From: Hippopus hippopus
Lineage: Eukaryota > Mollusca > Bivalvia > Cardiida > Cardiidae
Direction: 5' to 3'
Assembly (NCBI GenBank): GCA_946811185.2
Contig: OX328112.1
Location: 32,519,562-32,583,561, forward strand
DNA: 64,000 bases
Shown here: positions 43,714-54,132 of the stretch, piece by piece
Numbering within the stretch: the first letter of the stretch is position 1
Layout: the number at the start of each line of letters is the position of its first letter
Position numbers and translations under genes: made by a program
The notes under the pieces: generated by a model
The model's database searches: none
Seen by the model: only the letters and a program-made list of their open reading frames with translations
What the model was told of the DNA's origin: nothing

Positions 43714-44180
43714 TGAATAGCTATCGCGCTCGGCACCTCCGAACGTCGGAGAGAAGACCCTTCTATCAATGTACTAATGTTTTGCGGTTCGGGAGGACTA
43801 TACTTCTCTAAGATCTTCTTCGACTTTGGTGTCAACCTCGCCAACTCGGTTTGTGACTCGGTTCGTGCCGTTGGTGTCGTCTGTCTCGCCTGGGCTCCTC
43901 GCGAGCTCGGCTCGTGTCGACCCAGGTCGGTCCGCTTCTCTCCCTTCTTCAACGCTTTCGTAACCAGTTTTTTCCCTGTTTCTATAGCCGCACTTTTTCC
44001 AACCTCTAAAGCTTTCTTTGCACCTTCCTTAGCTACACTCTTTCCCACATCAATGGCAGAACTCGCCAGTTGTTTCGCCGCGCTACTAGTGAAAAGCCTA
44101 GCTAGGAAACTGGCTAAAGTATCGAAGATTCCAGACCCCCCGTACGAATAGCTTCTTTTAAATCCTCGTTTTACGATCAT
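43665..44180 (-). CDS. pVI/pX-like basic amphipathic virion protein candidate
   Basis: 171 aa. After a short basic N-terminus comes 'GGSGIFDTLASFLARLF', a candidate amphipathic helix. A long Ala/Lys helical stretch at about 33-80 repeats 'VGKS-A---GKK'. A disordered Ser/Thr/Arg/Pro region follows, then a C-terminal helix 'AIAIQDLVKRLSNGSG'. Adenovirus pVI (membrane-lytic) and pX (DNA-condensing) share features of this kind, and Polintons encode comparable proteins. The comparison is by composition, not alignment. The frame is intact and the TATAAAAT-ATG motif is present. Confidence 0.6.
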   Translation of the reverse strand: MIVKRGFKRSYSYGGSGIFDTLASFLARLFTSSAAKQLASSAIDVGKSVAKEGAKKALEVGKSAAIETGKKLVTKALKKGEKRTDLGRHEPSSRGAQARQTTPTARTESQTELARLTPKSKKILEKYSPPEPQNISTLIEGSSLRRSEVPSAIAIQDLVKRLSNGSGVKVC

Positions 44181-44192
44181 ATTTTATAATAT
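44181..44192 (-). promoter_or_regulatory. Start-proximal TATAAAAT motif, pVI/pX-like gene
   Basis: ATTATAAAAT directly precedes the ATG, as for the MCP. Confidence 0.6.
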
Positions 44193-44538
44193 AGACATTA
44201 AATTTTTATAAGCTGACGACTTCAAGATGCCTTGTCTCTTTAATTCATCGCAAATGCTTACTAGCTCGTTCCTGGATACTCCCGTGTTGCCTGCCTCTTT
44301 ACTCGCTAGTAATAGGTCTAGTCTTTCTAGTAACGCGTTAGGATCGGAGGGGATATAAACGATGCCCTTTCCGTGATAAAGCTTTCTATTATCCCATATA
44401 CCTTTAACTATAGCGTTCCATTTTCTACCTTTAGAAGACTTAGGGTGTTTACTAGTCGGATCGTTGTGACGATAAATGGAGTTGGTTTTAACCAACAACT
44501 TCGCGTAATTCCTGTAATCCTCTTCATTAAAGATATTA
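44184..44538 (-). pseudogene. 281-codon Polinton gene, 3' part (split by LINE)
   Basis: This is the C-terminal 115 codons plus the TSD copy, continuing the 5' part at 50739-51239. Removing the LINE and one TSD copy leaves 167 + 115 codons in a single frame. Visible features are 'YRHNDPTSKHPKSSKGRKWN', a basic Ser/Lys motif, and a helical end. It is a conserved type of uncharacterised Polinton/Maverick protein; I cannot assign a function. The 'MRLKTPNNNNN' start of the open frame comes from the LINE tail and is not real. Confidence 0.75.
44529..44538. other. LINE copy 3 target-site duplication, left
   Basis: 'Aaagatatta', identical to 50739-50748. It encodes Asn-Ile-Phe in the host gene. Confidence 0.85.
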
Positions 44539-44664
44539 CTATTATTATTATTATTTGGTGTTTTAAGGCGCATCGACAGCTGTGGTCATTTAGCGCGCAT
44601 GAAGGTAATATTTAGAGATGGATTAATAAAATGTTAATTTGATATTTAAAATCTATATTAGAGT

Positions 44665-47600
44665 CTATATTTTATTATAAAAATCTATCTCTTTTAGGTA
44701 TTCTAAAATGTTATTTTGTTGTACATGTAAAAATAAGTTTTGTAAGCTATCAACACTAAAATGTTTTGACCGTATACGGTCGAAATTTTTACAGTTCAAT
44801 AAAATATGTTTTATAGTTAAAGGCTCATTACAGTTTATACATTGTGGTGCTCTCTCATTATTTAAAAGATGCACATGTGAAAACCTTGAGTGTCCCACAC
44901 GACATCTTGTTAAAATTACTTGACTTTTTCGGTTACAATAAAATTCATATTTATCATTAAAATTTGGCTTGATCGCTAAAAGCTTGTTGTTAAAACATTG
45001 TTGCCATTTAATTTGACATTCAGACTTGATAAATTCATTTATTTGTTGTTTTTTGTCAGTATAAGGAATTTTTATGTTGGCTATGTTCATATTTACGGCA
45101 TCCTTTGCTTCTTGATCAGCTATTTCATTACCTTTTATATTAATGTGGCTGGGTATCCAGCAGAATATTATTGACTTTAATCTACTTAAATAAACATATT
45201 TTCTGAAAAATTGTTGAATCAATGGATTTGGGTTATCAGGATGTTTTAAAGATTGTAAAACTGACATTGAATCAGAAAAAACTATGAATTTCTTGTTATT
45301 ATTGTTTTGTATTGAACAGAGAGCAATGTTTAAAGCTACAGCTTCTGCTGAAAAAATAGAGCTACGATCTGGTAGTCTTATTTTGGCAGTTTCTTGCTTG
45401 TGTACTGAAGCGCAACCAACTTTATTATCTTGTTTCGAACCATCAGTATAAATTGAAATGTAATCTTTATACTGTGATTTGATTTCTAAAAATTTATTTT
45501 GATAAAATAATGGATTTGTAACTGATTTCTTATTTACGTTGAGATCAAAAATAATATTTGGTGGATCTATGGTCCACGGCTCTTTTACAGGAAGTTTAAA
45601 GGGCTTAATATTCTTTACATTTATATTTGATTCATTAAGAAGAGGTTCAACTCTTAGACCAAGTGGTTTGATAAAATTGGGTTTATTTTGAAAAAGTATT
45701 TTGTTTGGTGAATTAAAAATGTCATTGTAAACCGGATTCTTTGTATTTGAAGCCAGTTTAGTTACGTACTGTAAGGATAGTTTTTTCCTTCTATCATATA
45801 AGGATGGCTCCTGGGCCTCTGAATACAAACTTGTGACAGGTGACGTTCGGAAAGCTCCCAAAGCTAACCGAAGAGCCTGATGATGAATAGTGTCCAACTT
45901 TTTTAGGTAGCTTTTCCTTGCAGAGCCATATATAATACATCCATAATCCAGTTTTGACCGTATTAGAGATCTGTATAGATTTAAAAGAGTTTTTTTATCT
46001 CCTCCCCAGTCAGAGTGGGAAAGTATTTTTAAAACATTCAAAGCTTTTTGACATTTCAGTTTCAAAGCATTAATATGTGGAATGAAAGAAAGTTTTTTGT
46101 CAAAGATAACTCCTAAAAATTTTGCTTGATCTACTATTGGAATTATATATTTTCAATAATGGATCCAAGTGCAACCTGCGCTCTTGGCAGAAGTGTACAC
46201 AGTTTGTCTTTGTCTTGGAAAATTTAAAACCATTTTCTACAGTCCATTTCTCAATTTTGTCTAAATTATTTTGAAGTTTAGTTTCAATTGTTTTCATATC
46301 TTTGGACCTGTAACATATTAAAAAATCATCTACATATAAGGAACAGTTCACATCGTCATCTAAACATTTTACAATATTGTTAATCTTGATATTGAACAGA
46401 GTAGGTGAGAGGATACTTCCTTGAGGAACTCCCTGTTCTTGTTCATAGTCATCAGAAAAAGATGTGCCTACCTTAACTTTGAAACATCTATTTGATAAAA
46501 AGTTTGAAATAAACTTGGGTAGATTTCCCCTTAATCCAATTTTATGAATATCTTTTAAGATGCCATGTTTCCATGTGGTGTCATAAGCTTTTTCTAGATA
46601 AAAAAATATGGCAACTACATGTTGTTTCTTTACAAAAGCATTTCTGATAAAAGATTCTAATCGTACTAACTGATCTGTCGTGCTTCTGTTTTTTCGGAAC
46701 CCGATTGATGTTCCGATATAATATTATTGGATTCGAGGTAAAAATTAAGTCTATTGTTTATCATTCTCTCCATGGTCTTACATATACAACTAGTTAAAGC
46801 TATGGGTCTATAATTTGTTGGATTTGTATGATCTTTATTTGGCTTAGGAATTGGAATGATTGTAGCTTTGGACCAACTTTTCGGGAAGGTGCCTTGTTCC
46901 CATATAATGTTAAAAATGTTTAACAGAGTTTGTAATGAAATACGAGGTAAATGTTTTAAAAGTTGATAGTGTACTTCGTCTGCACCTGCAGCAGAATCAT
47001 GAGCATTTTTTAGAGAATTTTCAAGTTCCGATAGTGTGAAAGGTAAGTTGTAGTTTTCATTTGTATCTGTTTCAAAATTAAGTTCTTCCATTTCTGCTTC
47101 TTGCTTATGTTTTTTAAATTGTGGTTTATAATTTGCAGACGAGGAGTTTGTTTTGAAAGTTTTACCCAAGATATTAGCGATTTCTTCTTTACTTTCATAG
47201 TTTTTGTCATCTACCTTGATATGAGAGTGTTTCATGGTTTGATTCTTTCCATTTACTTTCCTTAACATATTCCAAATGGTTGTCATGGGAGTTCTAGAAT
47301 TAAGTTTAGAAATGAAATCTTTCCAAGATGATCGTTTTGCTTGTTTAATAGTACGTCGAGCCTTAGCTCTCATAATTTTACAAACATTTAAGTTTGTTTT
47401 TGTTGGATATTGTTTGAAACGTTTTAAACTGTCTTTACGTTTTTTAATAGCTTCTTTACAATCATCATTAAACCATGGCTTTTTCTTCTTAAATGTATTT
47501 GTTGAAATCTTCGGGATGCACTGATTTGATATGTCAATTAAAGTTTCAGTAAAAGAAAGCATTGGATCTTCTGAATTTTCAAAATTGTCAATCAGAAATT

Positions 47601-48336
47601 TTTCATGGCAAAGAATATTGAATTTTTCCCAGTTAGCTTTTTTAAAATTCCATTTTGGAATTTTCTCATCTTCTATTTTCTCAGTTTCTTGTATAATGAT
47701 AGGAAAATGATCACTTCCATGGGAATCTTCACATACTTTCCATTCATAATCAAGGTACAAGGAAGGATGGCAGAGTGAAAGATCTATTGCTGTGAAAGAA
47801 CCTGATCCAGGATGCAGGTATGTATGTTGATTGGAATTAAATAAACATAAATTATTCTCTGCAATGAAATCTTCAATTATTTTACCTCTATCATTGGTAT
47901 TTGAACAACCCCATAATTCGCTATGTCCATTAAAATCACCACATATGATGTAAGGTTGAGGTAGTTGTAGTAAAAGATTTTCTAAATCATTTTGATCTAT
48001 TCTTTTATTTGGTGGGATATAGATAGAGCATATTGTTATAGTTTTACTTAAAGATGCTTTTATTGCTATTGCTTGTAGATTTGTGTTTAAGTCTATCTTA
48101 CGATGAGGTACCGTAGAATGTATTATGATAGAAGAACCACCAGATGCTCTTTGGCAATCATTATGTATGTAGTGATAGGAAGAATAATTGCGAACTTCCA
48201 AGTTATCATTGGGGGTTATAAAAGTTTCTTGAAGACAACAAATTTGTGGATTTAATAAAGATAAAAGAATTAGTAGTTCATTAAAGTTGGCTTTTAGACC
48301 TCTAAAATTCCATTGTAAAATTGAGTTTTGACCCTT
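44665..48336 (-). pseudogene. LINE ORF2, copy 3, inactivated
   Basis: The start ATG is changed to AAG (48334-48336). In the endonuclease WNCRG reads WNFRG. A 1-bp deletion near 46703 shifts the frame before RT motif A. The RT motif A catalytic Asp codon reads Tyr (near 46597). An 8-bp deletion near 46145 shifts the frame again. The remaining 466-aa frame (46065-44665) holds the RT thumb, RNase H and C-terminal Cys/His cluster. The combination rules out activity in cis. Confidence 0.93.
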
Positions 48337-48373
48337 TATACTTGTATATTGGGAGTTTGAATTTACTTAAAAG

Positions 48374-49549
48374 TTATTTGACTGAGGAGTCAATTTCCAA
48401 TTCCATATTTTCTAAACTTTCAAATTTATTTGCCAGCTTAACAGGATCCTGTGACCCTTTCTTCTGTCTATTTGATTGTTGTTTATCTTTTTCTTTTTTA
48501 TCTGGTTTATTTTTCTGGCTTTTATTTGGTGATGTAGTGCATGAATTAGCTCTAGAAGCTGATCTTGATCTACTAGAGTCTTTTGTTTGGTTAGATTTTG
48601 AACCTGTTTCAGATTTTTGAGGTGGTTGGACAGATGGAGACGTAGACTTTGAGGAAGGTTTAGCGGCTTGCTCAAAATCCACGGAATCATACTGTGTCCC
48701 ACAAGTTCTCGTCTGAGGTTTTGCTGTTGCTGATTGAACTATCTTAGAGTACCTAGGTTCAAAAGCTGTCTCATATTGTTTTTTTGCCTCAAAGTACGAA
48801 ATCTTTCTTATTGTTTTAATTCTCATAATTTCTTTTTCTCTTTTCCAGACTTCACAGTTGGTTGATCTTGCACTGTGATCTTTACCACAATTTACGCATT
48901 TGAAAGGTCTTTGGCAGATGCTAGATGTGTGTTTGGATTCACCACATCTATCACAGATTACTGCATCTGTGAGCTTGCAGTTGTCTTCATGGTGTCCAAA
49001 TTTTTGACAATTAAAACAGCGCAAAGGATTTGGGATGAACTGTTCCACTGGTACTGTACGATAAAAGATTCTAATACTCTGAGGCAAAGTGGTGGTGTTA
49101 AAAGTGAGGAGTAGTGTATTGGTTTCAACTTGAACATTATCTTTTTTTATTTTGAATCTTTTGCACGCAACAACTCCTTGCGGTGCAAGATATTCAACAA
49201 TTTTTTCCTCTGTTTCTCCTTTCAGTACCCTGTCTTTCACAATTCCTCTGGATTTGTTAAGTGAGTTGTGCTCTGAGACTGAGACTTTCAAGTTGTAAAA
49301 CTTTTTCACTTTTAACAGAGATTCAACTTGACTTGCTCTTGATGTTTCAACAAGTAGCAGTTCGTTTTTTAATTTTTTGACTGATTTTGGAGTGCCTATC
49401 AAACTTTCTATCTGTTTTTCTATTATGAAGGGAAACAGAGATGTGATGGGCTTTGCCTCCTCACTTTTAATAACCAAGAACTTTGTGTTGTTTAAGGAAG
49501 ACGTTTCGTTTTCGTTATTCGGTCGGGGTCTTTTGTTTTGGGAAGCCAT
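48374..49549 (-). CDS. LINE ORF1, copy 3
   Basis: A full 391-aa frame almost identical to copy 1, with the N-terminal RRM-like region, the three zinc knuckles at about 177-235 and a Ser/Lys-rich tail. A few substitutions, such as Tyr-to-Ser at residue 18, are scattered. It is probably still translatable although its ORF2 is dead. Confidence 0.9.
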   Translation of the reverse strand: MASQNKRPRPNNENETSSLNNTKFLVIKSEEAKPITSLFPFIIEKQIESLIGTPKSVKKLKNELLLVETSRASQVESLLKVKKFYNLKVSVSEHNSLNKSRGIVKDRVLKGETEEKIVEYLAPQGVVACKRFKIKKDNVQVETNTLLLTFNTTTLPQSIRIFYRTVPVEQFIPNPLRCFNCQKFGHHEDNCKLTDAVICDRCGESKHTSSICQRPFKCVNCGKDHSARSTNCEVWKREKEIMRIKTIRKISYFEAKKQYETAFEPRYSKIVQSATAKPQTRTCGTQYDSVDFEQAAKPSSKSTSPSVQPPQKSETGSKSNQTKDSSRSRSASRANSCTTSPNKSQKNKPDKKEKDKQQSNRQKKGSQDPVKLANKFESLENMELEIDSSVK

Positions 49550-50738
49550 GATTTTGATAGTGTAATTTCAATAGCTATGCGCTCCACCCTCCTCGGAGCC
49601 CTACAAGGGGACGTCTAATGGAAATGGGTTTCCTATTTCCGATGCCAGAGCTACATAGCTATTATACTTAACAAACCTTAAGTGAAGAGAAACTATAGGT
49701 CTATTAATTAGCCCATCAGCCGCCGCTTTATAAAGGAAAACAATGTAAAAGATAAGAAAAAAGAAAAAATCTAACCCGGTTGGTATCATAAGATACAAAG
49801 AAAGAAATATAGATAAAAGTATGTAATCCTAAAAGCTAGGCACGACCGAGCCGATTGAGACGGGTCGGGCCTAACCCATCCCTCCCGTCTATCCGAGGCC
49901 AGGGCCAAAGTAGTGTGTTGAGTGCTGGAGATCCCTGGGCACTCTCAACTACCAGGATCCCCTTTTCCGGCATACGAGATGCCACCCACGGCAAACAAGT
50001 GGCTTCTGAATCAAAGACAGAAATCTTTTATCAGAAGAAAGTTTGCTCAATGAAATATTTTCAATCAAGAAAGCTTTAGATATAGAGTGTTAGCATGATA
50101 ACTTTAATGATTAGAGCTCATAACTCTAGATGTCTACTTGTAGTTCCCATTGTAGATCTCTACTTGTAGGTAAGGTCCTAAATACAAGTATGCCAAATGT
50201 TTCAAATTCTTCAAACATATAGTGCTAGAGATTGGAAAAGGTGTTGACGAATACAAGAACAAAACATAGATGTTATACACAGATGTCGTTATACTCTTCG
50301 TCCAGTGTGCTACCCACTGGCACAGATGATACACACACAAATGAGCATGTTAGTATATGAGACAGGAAAGTGTATAGGAAAGATATGTTTTCAAAAAATA
50401 AAAAAAAAAAAAATCACTTTTGGAATGAAAAATTTGTTTTGGAAATCATTTGATCTTAATTTGTATTGTTCTTCAGCCACTTTTATGTTTTAATGTTGGG
50501 TTTGTTAATTTTTTCTGGAAATATTTAATCTTATTGACTTTAGTATTTTTATTTTCATATTTAGGTTGATTTTGTTAGTCATATTTTTTCTAGTATTTAC
50601 TTTGAATTGAATTATTTTGGACCTGTTTTATTAATTTTATTATTATCGGTCTCCTCTGTTTCTGGGGACTTTTACCACCCATATGCCACAGAGGCAAAGG
50701 CAGCCACCAATTTCTAAGGCCCCGAGTGGCGGGGGCCA

Positions 50739-51239
50739 AAAGATATTAATATCTGGATCTTTAGAAACGATTAACTCCCATAGGCCAGGGGTACCTCTAT
50801 ATTCCTCATCCTCCGTGATAATATCGTTGTCTCGAATAACGACTTGTTGGTCCCCGATAAAGAACTTACCCTTTCTGTCATATATTCCGTACGTTTTATC
50901 GGCTGCATCCTTAGAAGTAAACCTTCTTAAATAGCTTTCCGCTATCTCTCCGAGAACTAGCGGCTCATCCTTCTTGATAGAAGAAAAGGCTGGAAAGGTA
51001 ATAGCCTGCGGGAGTTGTTCGATGCCCTCTCGAATAGGTTTTAGTTCTTCCGTAATCTCCCTCGCTGTAGCTTTTTGCCCTTCCGTAATAGGTTTAAAGA
51101 ACTTAGAGAGATCAGCTTGAAGTTGTTGTTCGCCCGTTCTCTCTGCCAGAAAATTGTCGCGAATCCTCCTTCTCGTTTCGAGGTAGTCTTTTACGATTAA
51201 GTCCCTTTTCTCTGGATCGACGATCTTTAAAAAAGACAT
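50739..51239 (-). pseudogene. 281-codon Polinton gene, 5' part (split by LINE)
   Basis: 167 codons from ATG 51239, preceded by an AATAAA-ATG variant of the family motif. It opens with a charged helical region ('DYLETRRRIRDNFLAERTGE'), continues through 'FKPITEGQKATAREITEELK', a likely coiled coil, and reaches 'GLWELIVSKDPDINIF' at the insertion point. The last 31 codons of the open frame (from FW-PPPLGALE) are read from LINE 5' sequence. The role is unknown; the coiled-coil character would suit a structural protein. Confidence 0.75.
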
Positions 51240-51328
51240 TTTATTACTAATATATATTAGTTATTACTAATATATATATGGTTGAGACCTCCATATTGCT
51301 ATACGGATATACGCGTCACTCGTCTAAC

Positions 51329-51347
51329 GCCCATATTACTATATGAG
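51329..51347. promoter_or_regulatory. 19-bp element, inverted copy at 41361-41379
   Basis: 'gcccatattactatatgag' is the exact complement of 41361-41379. A shorter relative, 'ccatatagctatatgggc', is at about 51513. Confidence 0.5.
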
Positions 51348-51353
51348 TGAATC

Positions 51354-51473
51354 AACGCGGTTTTGAACGCGATTTCCAATGCCGTTTTGAACGCAATTTC
51401 CAACGCGGTTTTGAACGCGATTTCCAACGCGGTTTTGAACGCGATTTCCAACGCGGTTTTGAACGCGATTTCC
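51354..51473. repeat. Five tandem 24-bp repeats
   Basis: The unit pairs 'aacgcggttt' with 'tgaacgcgatttcc'. Units 1, 3, 4 and 5 are identical and unit 2 has three changes. Because 24 is a multiple of 3 the plus strand reads as an 8-aa repeat, which is probably accidental. Confidence 0.9.
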
Positions 51474-51592
51474 ATCACGGGGCCTTGGTGGACTAGGCGC
51501 CCAGGCGCATGTCCATATAGCTATATGGGCAAATTCACGATTCGAAACTAAAGCCGCACGTAAAATTTATTTTCACCCGTCGGTCGAGGCCC

Positions 51593-52210
51593 CTAGGACG
51601 TGACACGATTCTTCTCAACCAACCTCCGAAAGGACTCACGCGCTTCTTGCCTCCCTCTCTCGATTAAATTCTCTTCGTTTTCGATGGTCTTCTTAACTTT
51701 CATTCTTATCTCACTCTTCATTTTCTTGTACTTCTCTTGTTCGTCCATGATAAGTTTAAATTCTTCGTTCGAAATACAATTATCGATTAAAGCCTTCGAA
51801 ATATGCGAGGCGATTGTATCGAGCTTAGCATCAGCTATCATTCGAATCTTTCGATGTTTTTCCGACTTGGTTCTCGAATTCTTTACCACATATTTCCCTA
51901 AAAGGGAAAGAAGTCCGGTTACCGCAGCTGAGGCTTCTAATGCTATGACAGCCAGGATAGCCACGACAGTAGATAGTAAACCGATTCCACCTACCCCCGA
52001 AGCCATGGTTATCATGATCAAAACCGTGTCTACATTGTCCACGATTCTCGCCACCCTAAGATACTTCTTCGCGAGGGCGTCTCTTTCCCGAATTTCGCTT
52101 TTGAGGAACTTTTGTACCTCGGATATCTTTTGTAGTCGGTAGGAATGCCCTCCATCCTCTAAAGGTGGCGCGTTTGGATAAACTCTCGTATACTCTTGAT
52201 CCGCTATCAT
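51593..52210 (-). CDS. Polinton membrane protein, 205 aa
   Basis: One or two hydrophobic segments at about 60-105 ('VLIMITMASGVGGIGLLSTV', then an Ala/Val/Leu-rich run). A basic helical C-terminal half includes 'MKSEIRMKVKKTIENEENLI' and several Glu/Arg heptad-like repeats. No homologue is recognised beyond similar hydrophobic proteins in Polintons; a role in virion or host membranes is a guess. Its ATG lies 9 nt after the stop of the upstream gene and lacks the TATAAA motif, so it may be translated from that gene's transcript. Confidence 0.65.
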   Translation of the reverse strand: MIADQEYTRVYPNAPPLEDGGHSYRLQKISEVQKFLKSEIRERDALAKKYLRVARIVDNVDTVLIMITMASGVGGIGLLSTVVAILAVIALEASAAVTGLLSLLGKYVVKNSRTKSEKHRKIRMIADAKLDTIASHISKALIDNCISNEEFKLIMDEQEKYKKMKSEIRMKVKKTIENEENLIERGRQEARESFRRLVEKNRVTS

Positions 52211-52219
52211 TTCATAAGG

Positions 52220-52603
52220 CTAAACTAAAAATTTCACGAAACAGATCTTATCAGCCTCAGGTATCTTGATCGGTTGCCGGGAGAAGTTATAAATATAGAC
52301 TAAGATATCATCAACCTCATTATCGAGGTGTATTCCATTAAAGAAGGTTAAACTATCTTTCCATTTATCACAAACGGATATCAGCACAACACCTCGCGTG
52401 GTTACATATCCAAACCCTAACGAAAGTCTCAGCCCATTGCGCGGAGGAACCTTGATAGTTACTTGTGAGTATATTTCCCATCTTAGAGGGTCTCGCTTTC
52501 TTGGAGGATATTTTACCGAGAGGGGCTTCCAAAATACCTCCTTGGCTGCCTTGACGGTCTGCCAGGTCTTGTGTGGTTTTATACCGAACTTATGAACCTC
52601 CAT
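52220..52603 (-). CDS. dUTPase-fold-like protein, 127 aa
   Basis: The C-terminal 85 residues follow the order of a trimeric dUTPase: 'VPPRNGLRLSLGFGYVTTRG', then 'GIHLDNEVDDILVYIYNFS' (the motif 3-like strand), then 'IPEADKICFVKFL'. The usual phosphate-binding and uridine-binding residues are not obvious, so it may be a non-enzymatic relative, for example a structural or nucleotide-sensing protein. The fold assignment is by eye. The ATG has the TATTAAA variant of the start motif. Confidence 0.45.
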   Translation of the reverse strand: MEVHKFGIKPHKTWQTVKAAKEVFWKPLSVKYPPRKRDPLRWEIYSQVTIKVPPRNGLRLSLGFGYVTTRGVVLISVCDKWKDSLTFFNGIHLDNEVDDILVYIYNFSRQPIKIPEADKICFVKFLV

Positions 52604-52612
52604 TTTAATATA
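52604..52612 (-). promoter_or_regulatory. Start-abutting TATTAAA motif, dUTPase-like gene
   Basis: TATATTAAA directly precedes the ATG. The neighbour at 53250 has the same ATTAAA-ATG form. Confidence 0.5.
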
Positions 52613-52625
52613 GAAATATATTAGT

Positions 52626-53249
52626 TTAGAATATAGCTCCTAGAAGAGGGATACTCGCGAACGGACTATTTGGCCCGAGTAAAAGCCCTCGTCCATCATA
52701 AATCTTACCTCCTTGCTTTAAATACAACCCATCACCGTAGGAATCGAGCCCTTTACCTTTATACGGATTTAAGTATAATCCGCATCCATCGGTTTCAACT
52801 CGACAAAGGCATCCTCCTTTTTTAAGGAAAAGGCCCCTGCCCGAGGACTTCGTGCCCGAGCCCGTGCCTGACCCCAAGGCTTTCTGTACACCCGTCTGTG
52901 CCAGTCCCAAAAGGGCACCGACACCTAGTGCTGGTAAAACAGTCTTTGCGAGCATCGGTAAAGCTCTAGCTGCCAACCCGGCCAACATACCCAGAAAACC
53001 CCCCTCGACTCGCGTGTTGTACTTCAGTTGCCTAGCGGTCATTTTAATCGTGACACCCTTGCCTTCGTTATAGGCTTTAGCCATTTTTCTCGCTTGAGAA
53101 TCGGTAATGGCTAAAAGGTCTTCTCCTTCTAAATCTTCGTGAGCTAATCGTATACTTACCGGACAACCAGCATTTACAGCGTGCTGAAGCTTTTCCTTTT
53201 GACCATCCGAGATATTTACTTTGACCTTAGTGTTACAACTACTAGCCAT
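52626..53249 (-). CDS. Polinton pX-like glycine-rich/hydrophobic virion protein candidate
   Basis: 207 aa. The N-terminal half has two similar beta-prone stretches ('VKVNISDGQKEKLQHAVNAG', 'VTIKMTARQLKYNTRVEGG'). A hydrophobic Ala/Leu run at about 85-120 ('GMLAGLAARALPMLAKTVLP') follows, then Gly-rich repeats of the form 'GLYLK-GG'/'GLFLKKGG'. Proteins of this layout are widespread in Polintons and have been compared with adenovirus pX. I infer a minor virion or membrane-active role. Intact. Confidence 0.6.
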   Translation of the reverse strand: MASSCNTKVKVNISDGQKEKLQHAVNAGCPVSIRLAHEDLEGEDLLAITDSQARKMAKAYNEGKGVTIKMTARQLKYNTRVEGGFLGMLAGLAARALPMLAKTVLPALGVGALLGLAQTGVQKALGSGTGSGTKSSGRGLFLKKGGCLCRVETDGCGLYLNPYKGKGLDSYGDGLYLKQGGKIYDGRGLLLGPNSPFASIPLLGAIF

Positions 53250-53258
53250 TTTAATATA
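53250..53258 (-). promoter_or_regulatory. Start-abutting TATTAAA motif, 207-aa gene
   Basis: ATATTAAA directly precedes the ATG. Confidence 0.5.
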
Positions 53259-53280
53259 AATATTTTTTTTTTTTTCTAAT

Positions 53281-53355
53281 ATATATTTAGGTATATGGCC
53301 CCTGACGAGACAGCTCGCGAGGCAGCAGGGCGACCCAGGCGAGCTGGGCGAGCAG
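53281..53355. repeat. Short GC-rich island, 'gcgag/gggcga' repeats
   Basis: Between the penton stop and the 207-aa start. It is similar in character to the islands at 41281 and 51354, though not in sequence. Confidence 0.5.
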
Positions 53356-54132
53356 TCACCTCGCTTCCCTGATATGAAAGCAAATGGTTAAATTTTCACC
53401 CCTAAGATTCAGTAAATTACCGTCTTGATCCGTGATGCTTACGTCTAGGTTATGTAATTCGTCTAGCGTTATCGGTAGGTATAACAGGTTAACTGGCGAT
53501 TCGTATATCTTATATCCCGGCGCCACATCCGGGAAGAAGGAATAAATAACGTTTTTCGTTGTGCCGTTAAGGTAACTACCCGAAATAATATCCACGTTGA
53601 TGAGCAAACTGTTTATGCTAAGAATGTTGACCACGTTTTCCGACTCGTGAAAGCCTCGCGTATATTTAGTGTGAGTAAATCCTAATACTCTAGCGAGGGA
53701 CGCCGGTTGATTAAAATCTACTTGGTATCCGTCTTCCAAAGTAAGGACGGACTTAAGGGTGTTGGAGTTCGCGGAAATGTTAATATAATGCCCTTCATTT
53801 ACTGCGTCGTAATGACCCTTCTTTCTCATTTCCTGGTGAATGGTATCATTAATGTCAACGAGATGGTAACTACCTTCGGGTATTTTGATTTTGATCCATG
53901 AGTTACCATCGTCCGGAGAATAAACGAATGTGTTGTTCGTATCGTCGATATTCGGAAAGGAGTAGTAAGTTTCGAGGTTTACTAAAGCTATTTCGTACAC
54001 TTTATTCTTATCCAGCATAATGGGGGGATTAAACCTCGTTCTGAAACGCGTTTTGTTATCGCTTACTATAATTTGAAACGATGTCTTGTGCTCCGTGTTT
54101 CTAGCGATTTGCCTTAAAAGGTCTTCGGTCAT
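53356..54132 (-). CDS. Minor capsid (penton) protein, single jelly-roll
   Basis: 258 aa, intact. The opening 'HKTSFQIIVSDNKTRFRTRF' and 'YEIALVNLETYYSFPNI', then 'LEDGYQVDFNQPASLARVLG' and 'LITLDEL'-type late strands, follow the usual order of Polinton penton proteins. It would occupy the capsid vertices. It lies beside the packaging ATPase, as in many Polintons. TTATAAA-ATG precedes it. Confidence 0.8.
   Translation of the reverse strand: MTEDLLRQIARNTEHKTSFQIIVSDNKTRFRTRFNPPIMLDKNKVYEIALVNLETYYSFPNIDDTNNTFVYSPDDGNSWIKIKIPEGSYHLVDINDTIHQEMRKKGHYDAVNEGHYINISANSNTLKSVLTLEDGYQVDFNQPASLARVLGFTHTKYTRGFHESENVVNILSINSLLINVDIISGSYLNGTTKNVIYSFFPDVAPGYKIYESPVNLLYLPITLDELHNLDVSITDQDGNLLNLRGENLTICFHIREAR

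Larger units (their letters stand above)
44539..50738 (-). mobile_element. I/Nimb-like LINE, copy 3, inserted in the Polinton
   Basis: Full-length copy from the TAA tail 'ctattattattattattt' to the GC-rich 5' hairpin (50719-50737). ORF1 is intact and ORF2 is broken. It is in the same orientation as copies 1 and 2 and as its host gene. Confidence 0.93.
51240..51592. other. Polinton intergenic island with repeats
   Basis: It holds AT-rich palindromes 'actaatatatattagt', the 19-bp element at 51329-51347, five 24-bp repeats (51354-51473) and 'ccatatagctatatgg' near 51513. No gene on either strand is credible. Confidence 0.7.

Noticed and set aside
44539..44573. 'MRLKTPNNNNN' N-terminus of the 129-aa frame
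   Set aside because: These codons are LINE tail sequence (TAA repeats), not part of the Polinton gene.
51354..51473. CRISPR-like array
   Set aside because: Units are directly adjacent with no unique spacers, and the DNA is eukaryotic.
51363..51551. Plus-strand frame with a perfect 8-aa repeat
   Set aside because: It follows from a 24-bp tandem DNA repeat and has no other coding feature or start motif.
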